This document shows, one piece after another, positions 42,860 through 51,575 of a stretch of DNA of 64,000 nt. The notes under the pieces were generated by a model. It was given only the letters and a program-made list of their open reading frames with translations, had not been told where the DNA came from and searched no databases. The position numbers and the translations under genes were made by a program. Numbering within the stretch: position 1 is the stretch's first letter; every line of letters starts with the position of its first letter. The stretch comes from Pseudooceanicola pacificus (GTDB lineage Bacteria; Pseudomonadota; Alphaproteobacteria; Rhodobacterales; Rhodobacteraceae), in assembly GCF_009789075.1 (NCBI RefSeq), contig NZ_WNXQ01000001.1, forward strand, positions 1 to 64,000. The letters run 5' to 3'.

Positions 42860-44937
42860 GCCGTGACCCCGCGCTTGCCGGCCCGGGCCGCCAGGATCAG
42901 CGGCACGCATTGCTGCGGGTCATCGTGGATGGTCACGCAGTCGAGGCAGCCGAAGCATTCCGAATACTGGATCGCCCCGCCCTTGGAGATGGCATTGTAA
43001 TTGCAGCGCACCTTGCACAGCTGGCAGGGCGATCCGCAGGCCTGCCGCCGCTCGATCCACTTGCGCCCGCGCAGCAGCCCGCCGATGGCCATGAAGGCGC
43101 CCAGCGGGCAGAGGTAGCGGCAGAAGGCCTTGAAGGTCACCATGCCCAGCACCAGCCAGAACAGCGCATAGGCGACATAGTACCACTCGCGCTGGAATCC
43201 GACGGTGATCGCGGTTTTGAACGGTTCGATCTCGGCCGCCTTCTCGGCCTGCGCGGGGGCGATGAAGGCCACGGCGATCAACCCGGCCAGCGCGGGAAAC
43301 TTCACCCATTTCAGCCGGCGGTCCCAGCGGTCCGACGGCTCCCACCGCGGCAGGTGCAGCAGGCGGCCCAGGTGATGGGTGAATTCCTGCAAGGCGCCGA
43401 AGGGGCAGAGCCAGCCGCAGAACAGCCCCCGCCCCCACAGCACGAAACCGACAATCGCCGCGCCCCAGATCATCAGCGAAAACGGGTCGTAGAGCAGCAC
43501 CGCGAAGCTGCCCCCGCCAAAGGCCGCGCGCAGCGTCGCCATGACGGTGACGATGGACAGCTGCCCCTGCCCCCACCAGCCGATGAAGACGGTCACCACG
43601 GCGAGGATACCCAGCCGCACGGGTGTATAGAACCGCATCCCCGCCAGCCGGTTCATCCCCGGCCCCATCAGCGCCAGCACCGCCACCAGCAGCACGCCCA
43701 GCCCGATCAGGTCGCCCTGCCGGTTGAAAATCGCCTCGCGCCAGGGCGGCATGGCGCTGCGCGGGCGGGCGGCCTCGGTCGTGTCGTAGAACCGGGCGGG
43801 GGTGACGGTTTCGATTTCGAAATGGGCCGATCCGACCTCGGGCTGGAACATGCCATGCTCGCGCACCGCCTGCACCTTCATCACCCAGGGCCGGGTCGCG
43901 TCGAACCCCAGCCGCCGGTCGGTGCGCAGGATCATCTGCGTGCCCTCCGGCACGCCGTCGCGGGTGGAAAAGAACATGTCGGCGTCGCGCAGGGCAATGG
44001 GCAGCCCGTCCTGTTCCGCCGCCAGCCGGTCGGGCGCCGTGTTGCGCACGAAATCCGCGCTGACCAGCCCGTGCCGCCCGGCGTCGATCACCAGGATCGG
44101 CGCGTCGTCGGGCGACACCTCGCGCATGCGGGCCAGGTCGTCCAGGGCGGAGTCCTGGAGCACCGCGCGGGCGATGGCGGGCGGGCCGACATCGACCACC
44201 CAGAGGTCGAGGTACAGCCCATCGGGATCGGCCGCGGCCTCGGGGTCGTCATGGGCGAAGATGGTTCCGGCAAAGGCCTGGTCGACCTCGGCGTTGCTGA
44301 CCGTCAGATGCGCGGCCAGCCCCTGGTCGACCAACTGCTGCCAGGTCAGATCCTCGGCATGATCAAAGTCGGGACGCGGGGGCGGCGCGGTGCGGATGCC
44401 CTGCATCTTTTCCCGCGCCACGGCGAGGGTGGCCGCCAGGATCGACTCATGCGCGATGCGGACCGAGGCGGTCGCCTTGGTCACCCCGGCGAGGTAGACC
44501 AGATCGCTGCCCGCCCCCGAGCCACCGTAGGGATTGCCGACAACCAGCGGCTCGGTGATCGCATGTCCGCGATATTGTTCAAGGAAGGCCCGCAACGGCG
44601 CTTCGCCCAGGCCCGAGACGAAAATCGGCTCGTTATGCGCGATCAGCCGTGTCGCGATGAACCGCCCTTCGAGGTCCAGCATCACCAGGATGTTGATCGG
44701 CGCGCCGGAAAAGCCCGGCAACGGGGCCAGCGGCGCGGTCTCGAAGACATAGCCCGCCTCGCCCCCGCCGGAATTGCGCAGCTCCCACACGCCACGGTCG
44801 TTCACCGGCTCGCCAAGCGCATAGGGCGCGACGATCATCTCCGCCATTTCCGCGCGGGACAGGGGGGCCGCATGGGCGGCACCGAGCAGCGCCAGCCACA
44901 TGACAAGCACCCGGAACGGGGTGAGTCTCCTCCACAT
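42856..44937 (-). CDS. NosR/NirI-like flavo-iron-sulfur membrane protein
   Basis: 693-residue protein built like NosR. A signal segment at the N-terminus is followed by a periplasmic FMN-binding domain (about residues 80-180) with a candidate flavinylation site in GVTKATASV. A further periplasmic domain extends to about 400. Five or six membrane helices (about 415-620) carry two CxxxCP motifs (FCGWLCPFGALQE, FCRYLCPLGAFMA). The C-terminus has cytoplasmic ferredoxin-like clusters (CGSPCQLCKVRC, CFGCLDC...C). NosR passes electrons toward nitrous-oxide reductase in denitrifiers, but no nos genes are here. The context is PQQ-linked alcohol oxidation, so a role in moving electrons between quinone pool and periplasm or cytoplasm is likely. 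Its partner is unknown. Confidence 0.88.
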   Translation of the reverse strand: MWRRLTPFRVLVMWLALLGAAHAAPLSRAEMAEMIVAPYALGEPVNDRGVWELRNSGGGEAGYVFETAPLAPLPGFSGAPINILVMLDLEGRFIATRLIAHNEPIFVSGLGEAPLRAFLEQYRGHAITEPLVVGNPYGGSGAGSDLVYLAGVTKATASVRIAHESILAATLAVAREKMQGIRTAPPPRPDFDHAEDLTWQQLVDQGLAAHLTVSNAEVDQAFAGTIFAHDDPEAAADPDGLYLDLWVVDVGPPAIARAVLQDSALDDLARMREVSPDDAPILVIDAGRHGLVSADFVRNTAPDRLAAEQDGLPIALRDADMFFSTRDGVPEGTQMILRTDRRLGFDATRPWVMKVQAVREHGMFQPEVGSAHFEIETVTPARFYDTTEAARPRSAMPPWREAIFNRQGDLIGLGVLLVAVLALMGPGMNRLAGMRFYTPVRLGILAVVTVFIGWWGQGQLSIVTVMATLRAAFGGGSFAVLLYDPFSLMIWGAAIVGFVLWGRGLFCGWLCPFGALQEFTHHLGRLLHLPRWEPSDRWDRRLKWVKFPALAGLIAVAFIAPAQAEKAAEIEPFKTAITVGFQREWYYVAYALFWLVLGMVTFKAFCRYLCPLGAFMAIGGLLRGRKWIERRQACGSPCQLCKVRCNYNAISKGGAIQYSECFGCLDCVTIHDDPQQCVPLILAARAGKRGVTA

Positions 44938-44973
44938 GGCGGCGATCCTAGGACCGGCCCCGGCGGGCCGACA

Positions 44974-44986
44974 TACGACCAAGGTC
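44974..44986 (+). promoter_or_regulatory. TACGACC motif, divergent gap 2 of the quinoprotein cluster
   Basis: TACGACCAAGGTC lies 37 bp upstream of the NosR-like gene and 57 bp upstream of the permease gene. It shares 11 of 13 bases with TACGACCAAAGCC at 47610. Confidence 0.45.
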
Positions 44987-45043
44987 CATGCTGGGGTCAT
45001 GTTGGTCCCGGCGCTATCCTGCAAGGCGGAGGAGACCGCAGCC

Positions 45044-45808
45044 ATGATGCGCGACAAGGGAATATTCGCCGCCTCGACGGGGCTGATGATCCTGGCCTGG
45101 GCGCTGGCCGCCTGGGTCAAGGCCGACCCGCAGATCCTGCCCGGCCCGCTGGAGGTGCTGCGCATCGCCTGGGCCGAAACGCTCTCGGGCGCGCTGCCCC
45201 ATCACATGGCGGCAACGCTCTGGCGGGTGGCGCTGTCCTTTGCGCTGGCAATGGGGCTGGGCACGGCCATCGGCATCGCGCTTGGCCTGATGCCCCGGGT
45301 CGACCGTTGGGCCGACCCCTGGGTCATCGTCTTCCTGAACTTGCCGGCGCTGATGGTGATCGTGCTCTGCTACCTCTGGATCGGATTGTCCGAGGTGGCA
45401 GCCATCGTGGCGGTCACGCTGAACAAGGCGGCGATGGTCATCGTCACCCTGCGCGAGGGGACACGGGCGCTGGACCGGCCGATGGCCGAGATGGCGCAGG
45501 TCTATCGCCTGTCCCCCGCCGCCCGGCTGCGCCACGTGATGCTGCCGCAGCTGGCGCCGCATGTCGCGACCGCCGCGCGCAACGGGCTGGCGATGATCTG
45601 GAAAATCGTGCTGGTGGCCGAGTTCCTGGGCCGCTCCGACGGGATCGGATTCCAGATTCATTTCTATTTCCAGCTGTTCCAGACCGGGCACCTGCTGGCC
45701 TATGCGCTGGCCTTCGTCGCGCTGATGGTGGCGGCGGACCGGCTGGTGATCACGCCCTGGACCCGGGCCGCGAATGTCTGGCGGGGCAATACCATCGCTG
45801 TGGGCTGA
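45044..45808 (+). CDS. NitT/TauT-type ABC transporter permease (SsuC-like)
   Basis: 254-residue inner-membrane permease with five to six helices and the cytoplasmic EAA-like loop (MAQVYRLSPAARLRHVMLPQLAPHVATAARNGLAMIWK). It resembles SsuC/TauC permeases for sulfonates, nitrate or thiamine precursors. Its ATPase and binding-protein genes lie convergently on the other strand (45964-47560), so the three-component system is split over two transcripts. The two consecutive ATGs (45044, 45047) follow GGCGGAGGAGA. The substrate is unknown; the location suggests something related to the alcohol, PQQ or metal cofactor. Confidence 0.87.
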   Translation: MMRDKGIFAASTGLMILAWALAAWVKADPQILPGPLEVLRIAWAETLSGALPHHMAATLWRVALSFALAMGLGTAIGIALGLMPRVDRWADPWVIVFLNLPALMVIVLCYLWIGLSEVAAIVAVTLNKAAMVIVTLREGTRALDRPMAEMAQVYRLSPAARLRHVMLPQLAPHVATAARNGLAMIWKIVLVAEFLGRSDGIGFQIHFYFQLFQTGHLLAYALAFVALMVAADRLVITPWTRAANVWRGNTIAVG

Positions 45809-45963
45809 GGGCCGGGCGCTGCCGTCCTGCAAGGACCCGTCCGCCGTGGACCGGACGCAGTTGCGCCTCGCGGTGCCAGCCCAGCGGATCAGACGCGGCC
45901 AAGCCTTGCTGCCCAAGCGTGTTAGACCGGACGCCGCCGCAACTCTCCGCCTTACCCCTTGGA

Positions 45964-46611
45964 TCAGTCCCCGGTCAGCGCGGCGGGACGCCCCTCCAGC
46001 CGCAGCACGCGGTCGGCGAGCGCGTGGGCCTCGGCCATGTCATGGGTGACCAGCAGGGTTGCCGCCGGATGTTCGGCGCGCAGGTCGCGGAACAGCGCAT
46101 GCATCCGCCCGGTGGTGTCACCGTCGAGCGAGACAAAGGGTTCGTCCATCAGCAGCAGATCGGGCCGCACCGCAAAGGCGCGGGCAAGCGCCAGCCGGCG
46201 CTGCTGGCCCAGCGACATCTGTCCGGGGCGGTAATCGCCCATCCCGTCCAGCCCGACGCGGGCCAGGGCGGCGCGGATCGCATCGGATCCCAGCCCCGCC
46301 GCGATGCGCAGATTCTCGGCCGCGCTGCGCCAGGGGATCAGGACCGGGTCCTGGAACACCACGGCGATCCGGCCCGACACCTCGCGCAGCCCGTCGAAGG
46401 AGGGTTCCAGCCCCGCCGCCACCCTGGCCAGCGTGCTCTTGCCCACGCCCGAGGGGCCGGTCAGGGCCACCGTCTCGCCCGGGCGCAGGACAAGCGACAG
46501 CGGCCCGAGTATGGTCGAGCCGCCCGGCCCTGCCCGGCGTAGGTCCAGCCGCAGCGCCGCCGGTCCGACCGGGGCGCTGGTCGCGCTACATGGCGGGGTC
46601 GTAGAATACAC
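45964..46611 (-). CDS. NitT/TauT-type ABC transporter ATPase (SsuB-like)
   Basis: 215-residue ATPase with Walker A GPSGVGKST, Q-loop VVFQDPVLIPWRS, signature MSLGQQRRLALARAF and Walker B LLLMDEPFVSLD, ending in the H-loop VTHDMAEAHALADRV. At about 215 residues it is short but complete. The start is uncertain: the GTG at 46611 is used, with GGAG 10 nt upstream, and it overlaps the end of the binding-protein gene by 26 bp. An ATG at 46632 is the alternative. The permease partner is on the opposite strand. Confidence 0.85.
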   Translation of the reverse strand: MYSTTPPCSATSAPVGPAALRLDLRRAGPGGSTILGPLSLVLRPGETVALTGPSGVGKSTLARVAAGLEPSFDGLREVSGRIAVVFQDPVLIPWRSAAENLRIAAGLGSDAIRAALARVGLDGMGDYRPGQMSLGQQRRLALARAFAVRPDLLLMDEPFVSLDGDTTGRMHALFRDLRAEHPAATLLVTHDMAEAHALADRVLRLEGRPAALTGD

Positions 46612-47560
46612 CGTCGGGAAGCTCCGCCACATCGCCCATCAACTCGCTCCCGCCGAGGTCGGCCATCAGCGCCAGCATCCGTGCCGCCGCATCGCGGCTG
46701 ACGGGGCCCGGCGCGGGAATACCCGCGATCCACCCGGCCTTGAGCGCCTGGAACTGGGCGTCGTCCTTCGCGTTCATCCGGTCGCGCAGGCGCTCCCACG
46801 CGGCATCGTCCGTGGCCAGCCGGTCCTTGGCGGCCCGCGAGGCGGCGGCGAACCCGGCAACCGCCTCGGGATGGGCCTTGAGGAAATCGCCGCGCACCAC
46901 ATAGCCCAGCAGGGGCGTCTCGGGATCGAGGCCAAGCGCCTCGGCGGCCTCGGTCACGGTGACGACGGGGCGCATGCCCGCCGCCTCCATCTTGGCGCCG
47001 AAATGCCAGAAGTTGATCGCCCCCGCGACCTCGCCCGACAGCGCGGCCTTGAAGATCAGCGGCGGCGCACCGAACACCTGCTCGGTCGCGGTCTTGAGGT
47101 CAAAGCCCTCGGTCTGCTGGGCATAGGCGCGCAGGATCAGCCAGGACTTGTCCACCGGCCCACCGGCGATGCCGATCTTCTGGCCATCGAGGTCCGAAAG
47201 TTTCTGGACCGGGCTGTCGCCCTTGACCATCAGCGCGCCGACGGCCTTGGAATAGGGGATGAACACCAGATCCTCGCCCGCCGCCCGCTGGCGCGCGACC
47301 CACAGCCAGTCGGACACGATGGCATCCGCCTCGCCCGCCTGCAGCGCAACCGACGCACCGGATTTCCCGGCCACGTCGCGGATGTCGAGGCTGACGCCAT
47401 TGGCGGTGTCGAGCCCGTAATGCGTGATGGTGTCCAGCTCCCAGGCGACGGTGCCCGAGGCCTGGGTGGCAATGCGCATAACCGGCGTTTCCGCGGTGGC
47501 TGGTGCGGCGAAGCACACGCACAGGGCGAATGCCCCTGCAAATCTGGCACGGATAGACAT
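46586..47560 (-). CDS. NitT/TauT-type ABC transporter substrate-binding protein
   Basis: 324-residue periplasmic protein. A signal peptide ([20 protein letters not shown]) is followed by a two-lobed SsuA-like domain ([78 protein letters not shown]). The ATG at 47560 lies behind GGGGAGG. It is the first gene of the minus-strand pair with the ATPase and shares its promoter gap with the quinoprotein dehydrogenase gene, so the two may be co-regulated. The ligand is unknown. Confidence 0.87.
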   Translation of the reverse strand: MSIRARFAGAFALCVCFAAPATAETPVMRIATQASGTVAWELDTITHYGLDTANGVSLDIRDVAGKSGASVALQAGEADAIVSDWLWVARQRAAGEDLVFIPYSKAVGALMVKGDSPVQKLSDLDGQKIGIAGGPVDKSWLILRAYAQQTEGFDLKTATEQVFGAPPLIFKAALSGEVAGAINFWHFGAKMEAAGMRPVVTVTEAAEALGLDPETPLLGYVVRGDFLKAHPEAVAGFAAASRAAKDRLATDDAAWERLRDRMNAKDDAQFQALKAGWIAGIPAPGPVSRDAAARMLALMADLGGSELMGDVAELPDGVFYDPAM

Positions 47561-47609
47561 GGTTCCTCCCCTTTTCGGGGATACTGGACCGGGACGCCCC
47601 CGCGCGAAA

Positions 47610-47721
47610 TACGACCAAAGCCGCAGGAGGCCCCGCCCCCAGTATCGCAGGTCCCCGGGACGGCGATCACGCAATACCGGGGCGGGGAGTCGCGGGGGTT
47701 GTCAAGTCTTTCGGGGTCGTA
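47610..47721. promoter_or_regulatory. Divergent promoter gap with two TACGACC motifs
   Basis: TACGACCAAAGCC is at 47610-47622 (plus) and GGTCGTA, its reverse complement core, is at 47715-47721 inside GGTCGTAAGACC. They lie 50 bp upstream of the binding-protein gene and about 114 bp upstream of the dehydrogenase gene. They are plausible sites for a response regulator of the alcohol-oxidation genes. Confidence 0.45.
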
Positions 47722-47834
47722 AGACCAATGTGCAATACCCGTTTCCCGAGCATGGATCCGATACTCAGCGCGATTTCCCGCCGGTCCCCCGGCGTGGAAA
47801 TAGCAACGAGATGTGCCTGCATGGGAGGATTAAC

Positions 47835-49604
47835 ATGAACCGTTTCGTCGTGGCCGCGGTCGCGGCCTTGGCCGCCGCGTCACTGCCGGCCTGGGCCGAG
47901 GTGACCGAGGAAGACCTTCTCAACGATGCCACCACCACCGAAGACGTGCTGACGAACGGCATGGGCCGCTCGCTTCAGCGGTACAGTCCGCTGGAGACCC
48001 TGAACAAGGACAACGTCAAGAACCTGGTGCCCGCCTGGGCCTTCAGCTTTGGCGGTGAAAAGCAGCGCGGACAAGAGACGCAGCCGCTGATCTACGATGG
48101 CGTGATGTACGCCACCGGGTCCTATTCGCGCCTCTACGCCATCGACTTGAAGACGGGCGAAGAGCTGTGGCAATACGACGCCCGCCTGCCCGAGGGCATC
48201 CTGCCCTGCTGTGACGTGGTGAACCGCGGCGCGGCGATCTATGGCGACAAGATCTATTTCGGCACGCTGGATGCCCGGATCGTGGCGCTGGACCTCAAGA
48301 CCGGCGATACCGTCTGGAACAAGAAGATCGCCGAGTACAAGGAGGGTTACTCCTACACCGCGGCGCCGCTGATCGTGGACGGGCTGGTGATCACCGGCAA
48401 TTCCGGCGGCGAGTTCGGGATCGTCGGCGAGGTGCAGGCCCGTGACGCAGACACCGGCGAGATGGTCTGGACCCGCCCGGTGATCGAGGGCCACATGGGC
48501 ACCTACAAGGGCGAGGATTCGACCATGACCGGGACGCTGAACGCGACCTGGCCGGGCGACATGTGGAAGACCGGCGGCGGGGCGACCTGGCTGGGCGGCT
48601 CTTACGACGCGGATACCGACACGCTGGTCTTTGGCGCGGGCAACCCCGCCCCCTGGAACAGCCATCTGCGTGACGCCGGTGCGCCGATGGAAGGCAACAA
48701 GGGCGACAACCTCTATGCCGCCTCGCGTCTCGGCATCAATCCCGAGAACGGCGAGATCAAGTGGCACTTCCAGACCACCCCGCGCGAGGGCTGGGATTTC
48801 GACGGCGTGAACGAGGTCGTGGCCTTTGTCGACGCAGAGGGCAACAAGCGTTTCGGCACCGCCGACCGCAACGGCTTCTTCTACGTGCTCAACCGCGAGG
48901 ACGGTGCCTTCGTCAACGCCTATCCCTTCGTGAAAGAGATCACCTGGGCCTCGGGCATCGACGAAAACGGCCGCCCGATGTTCAACGAGGACAACCGCCC
49001 CGGCGATCCGACCGCCGCGACCGACGGCGGCAAGGGCGAGACGATCTTTGCCGTGCCCTCGTTCCTGGGCGGCAAGAACTGGATGCCGATGGCGCATTCG
49101 CCCAAGACCGGCCTGTTCTACATCCCCTCCAACGAATGGGGCATGGACATCTGGAACGAGCCGATCACCTACAAGAAGGGCGCGGCCTACCTGGGCGCCG
49201 GCTTCACCATCAAGCCGATCTTCGAGGACCATATCGGCAGCCTCAAGGCGCTGGATCCCAACAACGGCGATACCAAGTGGGAATACAAGAACGAGGCCCC
49301 GCTCTGGGGTGGCGTGATGACCACGGCCGGCGGGCTGGTCTTCTTCGGCACGCCCGAGGGCAAATTCATGGCGCTGGATGACGAGTCGGGCGAGGTTCTG
49401 TGGAGCTTCCAGACCGGGTCGGGCATTGTCGGCCAGCCGGTGACCTGGGAGATGGACGGCGAGCAATATGTCGCCGTGGCTTCGGGCTGGGGCGGTGCGG
49501 TGCCGCTCTGGGGCGGCGAGGTGGCCAAGAAGGTCAACTACCTGAACCAGGGTGGCATGATCTGGACATTCAAACTGCCCAAGCAGCTTGCCTCGATGCA
49601 GTAA
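47835..49604 (+). CDS. exaA: PQQ-dependent alcohol dehydrogenase, ExaA/PedH type with lanthanide-type Asp
   Basis: 589-residue periplasmic quinoprotein that oxidises primary alcohols and passes electrons to cytochrome c. The signal peptide is residues 1-21. Eight-bladed propeller sequence follows, with the vicinal disulfide [10 protein letters not shown] (Cys125-Cys126) under PQQ and several tryptophan-docking motifs (for example [22 protein letters not shown]). Sequence style ([33 protein letters not shown]) is that of quinoprotein ethanol dehydrogenases rather than XoxF/MxaF methanol dehydrogenases. At the catalytic site it reads WDFDG (Asp321, Asp323). The second Asp is the residue that marks lanthanide-dependent enzymes; calcium enzymes have Ala or Ser there. 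The ATG at 47835 follows GGGAGGA. Confidence 0.92.
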   Translation: MNRFVVAAVAALAAASLPAWAEVTEEDLLNDATTTEDVLTNGMGRSLQRYSPLETLNKDNVKNLVPAWAFSFGGEKQRGQETQPLIYDGVMYATGSYSRLYAIDLKTGEELWQYDARLPEGILPCCDVVNRGAAIYGDKIYFGTLDARIVALDLKTGDTVWNKKIAEYKEGYSYTAAPLIVDGLVITGNSGGEFGIVGEVQARDADTGEMVWTRPVIEGHMGTYKGEDSTMTGTLNATWPGDMWKTGGGATWLGGSYDADTDTLVFGAGNPAPWNSHLRDAGAPMEGNKGDNLYAASRLGINPENGEIKWHFQTTPREGWDFDGVNEVVAFVDAEGNKRFGTADRNGFFYVLNREDGAFVNAYPFVKEITWASGIDENGRPMFNEDNRPGDPTAATDGGKGETIFAVPSFLGGKNWMPMAHSPKTGLFYIPSNEWGMDIWNEPITYKKGAAYLGAGFTIKPIFEDHIGSLKALDPNNGDTKWEYKNEAPLWGGVMTTAGGLVFFGTPEGKFMALDDESGEVLWSFQTGSGIVGQPVTWEMDGEQYVAVASGWGGAVPLWGGEVAKKVNYLNQGGMIWTFKLPKQLASMQ

Positions 49605-49616
49605 GCGATCGCGGAA

Positions 49617-49673
49617 GGCGGGGCTTCGCGGCCCCGCCGCCTTGACGGCGCGTCCCTCTCCGGGGCGCGCCGT
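49617..49673 (+). terminator. Two hairpins downstream of the alcohol dehydrogenase gene
   Basis: GGCGGGGC (49617-49624) pairs with GCCCCGCC (49631-49638), and ACGGCGCG (49645-49652) pairs with CGCGCCGT (49666-49673). They begin 12 bp after the stop and very likely end the transcript, although the T-run is weak. Confidence 0.65.
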
Positions 49674-50164
49674 TCGCGTTTCAGCCCCAGGCCCGGATGA
49701 CGGCGTCACTGCGCCGGCCCCACATTTTTGCGGCCGTTGTGAATCGGACATGTGGCAGCCCGCCCGGGTGACACAGCAAGATCAGGCACTTGCGCCCTGC
49801 GGTCCGGTGCCCGCAGCGCCCGGCGCGCACTCCATGTCGCAAGCGGGCGTCATCCAACCGTTACGTCGCTGCGCGAGACCTCGACTGTCGCGGCCAGTCC
49901 CGGTGCCGCCCATCGAACTGCACAGGAGCAGATCCCATGCCGGTCAAGACGCCTGCACGTGCCGCCCGCCCGTCGGCGCCTTTGGCCCGGTTCGAGGCGC
50001 CGGGGACCGGGCGCCGCACACACGACAGCCCGGGAAACCGCCACCGGCACGACCGGACCGGGCGGCCCTGACGCAGTTTGACCATCCCGCGATTCACATC
50101 CGCCCGGCATCGGTGTAGCACATGGGGGCAACCGCAGCCGGTCGCCCCGCAAAGGAGAAACGAT
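49674..50164. other. 491-bp gap between the dehydrogenase and phnM genes
   Basis: I see no recognisable gene or repeat family. One possible 44-codon frame begins at the ATG at 49937 behind AGGAGCAG and ends at 50071. Its product is Arg/Pro-rich and has no known homologue to my knowledge, so it may be a leader peptide of phnM or chance. The AAAGGAG ribosome-binding site of phnM is at the right edge. Confidence 0.4.
49937..50071 (+). CDS. Possible 44-residue leader peptide upstream of phnM
   Basis: A short frame with ATG at 49937, an AGGAG motif 8 bp upstream, and a stop 93 bp before phnM. The product (MPVKTPARAARPSAPLARF...) is rich in Arg and Pro and ends GNRHRHDRTGRP. No signal peptide or domain is visible. 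High GC makes such frames common by chance, so support is weak. Confidence 0.2.
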   Translation: MPVKTPARAARPSAPLARFEAPGTGRRTHDSPGNRHRHDRTGRP

Positions 50165-51340
50165 ATGTGGCTGAGCAATTTCCGTGTGGTCCTGGCCGAT
50201 CGCGTGCTGCCCAGGGGATCCGTCCGGGTCGAGGGCACCCGCATCGCCGAAATCCGCGAGACCCCGGTGGCCGACGCCGAATGTGATGGCGGCGGGCTGC
50301 TGCTGATGCCGGGATTCATCGACATGCACGGCGACATGATCGAGCGCGAGGTCGAACCCCGCCCCGGTGTCCGCATGCCGATGGAACTGGGCCTGCGCGA
50401 CCTGGACCGGCGGCTGAAGGTCGCTGGCGTGACAACCGCCTATGCCGCCGTCTCGTTCCAGCCGGGCAGCGCCTACGGGCATATCCGCAGCTTTGACAAC
50501 ACGATGGCGATGCTCCGCGCGCTCAAGTCGATGCGGGGCGAGCTGCTGGTCGATCACCGTGTGCATGCACGGTTCGAGGTGACATTCCCCGACGCCCTCT
50601 CGGTGGTCGAAGAGCTGATCGCCGAGGGCACCGTCGATCTTGTCTCGCTCACCGATCACACGCCCGGGCAGGGCCAGTACCGCGATATCGAGCGTCATGC
50701 CGGATTCATCGCCAAGACCAAGGGCGTCAGCGCGGACGAGGCGATGGCGATGGTCCAGGCCCGCATCGACGAGAAACGCAGCACCACCGGCGACATGATG
50801 GCGACCATTTCGGCGATTTCGGCGATCTGCGCCGAACATGGCATGGCCCTGGCGAGCCACGATGACGATACGGTCGAAAAGGTCGCGCTGATGCAGAAGA
50901 TCGGCGCGACGATCAGCGAATTCCCGGTCTCGCTGGAGGCAGCGGCCGAGGCGCGCAAACGGGGCCTTGCCACCGCAATGGGCGCGCCGAACGCGCTCAG
51001 GGGCGTCAGCTATTCCGGCAACCTCTCGGCGCGCGAGGCCTATGCGGCGGGCGTGCTGGACATGCTGGCGGCGGATTACCACCCCTCGGCCATCCTGCCG
51101 GCAGTGCTGGCCATGGCGGGCGGGGACCTTCCGGCCTCGACCCGGCTTGCCAGCCTGAATCCGGCGCGGGCGCTTGGCCTGGCGGACCGGGGCGAGATCG
51201 CGACCGGCAAGCTGGCCGACCTGCTGATTGCCGACGACCGGGGCGTGGGCCACGTGCGCGCGACGCTGCGCCGGGGCGCGCCGATCTTCAGCGACGGCTC
51301 GCTGCGCTTTGACCCCGCGCCCAGCCCCGTGACCGCCTGA
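50165..51340 (+). CDS. phnM: PhnM-type amidohydrolase (ribose-methylphosphonate triphosphate diphosphatase)
   Basis: 391-residue metal-dependent hydrolase of the amidohydrolase superfamily. PhnM converts alpha-D-ribose 1-methylphosphonate 5-triphosphate to the 5-phosphate in the C-P lyase pathway. The first metal motif reads PGFIDMHGDMIEREVEPRP, where HGD replaces the usual HxH as in PhnM. DHTPGQGQYRD, ASHDDDTVEKV and the C-terminal LASLNPARALGLADRGEIATGKLADLLI complete the family pattern. The rest of the C-P lyase genes (phnGHIJKL) are absent from the window, so it may serve a different but related substrate or be a detached member. The ATG at 50165 follows AAAGGAG. Confidence 0.88.
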   Translation: MWLSNFRVVLADRVLPRGSVRVEGTRIAEIRETPVADAECDGGGLLLMPGFIDMHGDMIEREVEPRPGVRMPMELGLRDLDRRLKVAGVTTAYAAVSFQPGSAYGHIRSFDNTMAMLRALKSMRGELLVDHRVHARFEVTFPDALSVVEELIAEGTVDLVSLTDHTPGQGQYRDIERHAGFIAKTKGVSADEAMAMVQARIDEKRSTTGDMMATISAISAICAEHGMALASHDDDTVEKVALMQKIGATISEFPVSLEAAAEARKRGLATAMGAPNALRGVSYSGNLSAREAYAAGVLDMLAADYHPSAILPAVLAMAGGDLPASTRLASLNPARALGLADRGEIATGKLADLLIADDRGVGHVRATLRRGAPIFSDGSLRFDPAPSPVTA

Positions 51341-51575
51341 TCCCGTATCGGGGCCCCTCCCCGGCCCGGGTGCCAGGGCCCCGCGGCCTGCGCTGGCAGG
51401 GGTCCCCGCCCCGGGCCGCTGCCCGCCCGCCGGAAGGGCAGCCATGACCCGGGATCGCGGGGCGGGGGGCAATTCCGCCGCGGTGGCGGTTGACGGCGGT
51501 GGGTGTGATAGTATCTGCCATGCATGAGCGCCCTCCGGCCCCCGCCGGACAGGGCCACGACCCCCGGATGCCGCA

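Noticed and set aside
42910-46542. A 1210-codon plus-strand frame across the NosR-like, permease and ATPase genes
   Set aside because: It runs antisense to or out of frame with several recognisable genes, has His/Gln/Arg-rich random composition and no domain.
47835-49604. Identification as XoxF methanol dehydrogenase
   Set aside because: Sequence style, including the KQRGQE and PLWGGE segments and the PedF-type cytochrome partner, matches quinoprotein ethanol dehydrogenases, although the metal site is lanthanide-like.
49674-50118. Longer coding sequence between the alcohol dehydrogenase and phnM genes
   Set aside because: All three frames give Arg/Pro/Ala-rich translations without domain features or suitable start sites, apart from one weak 44-codon frame.
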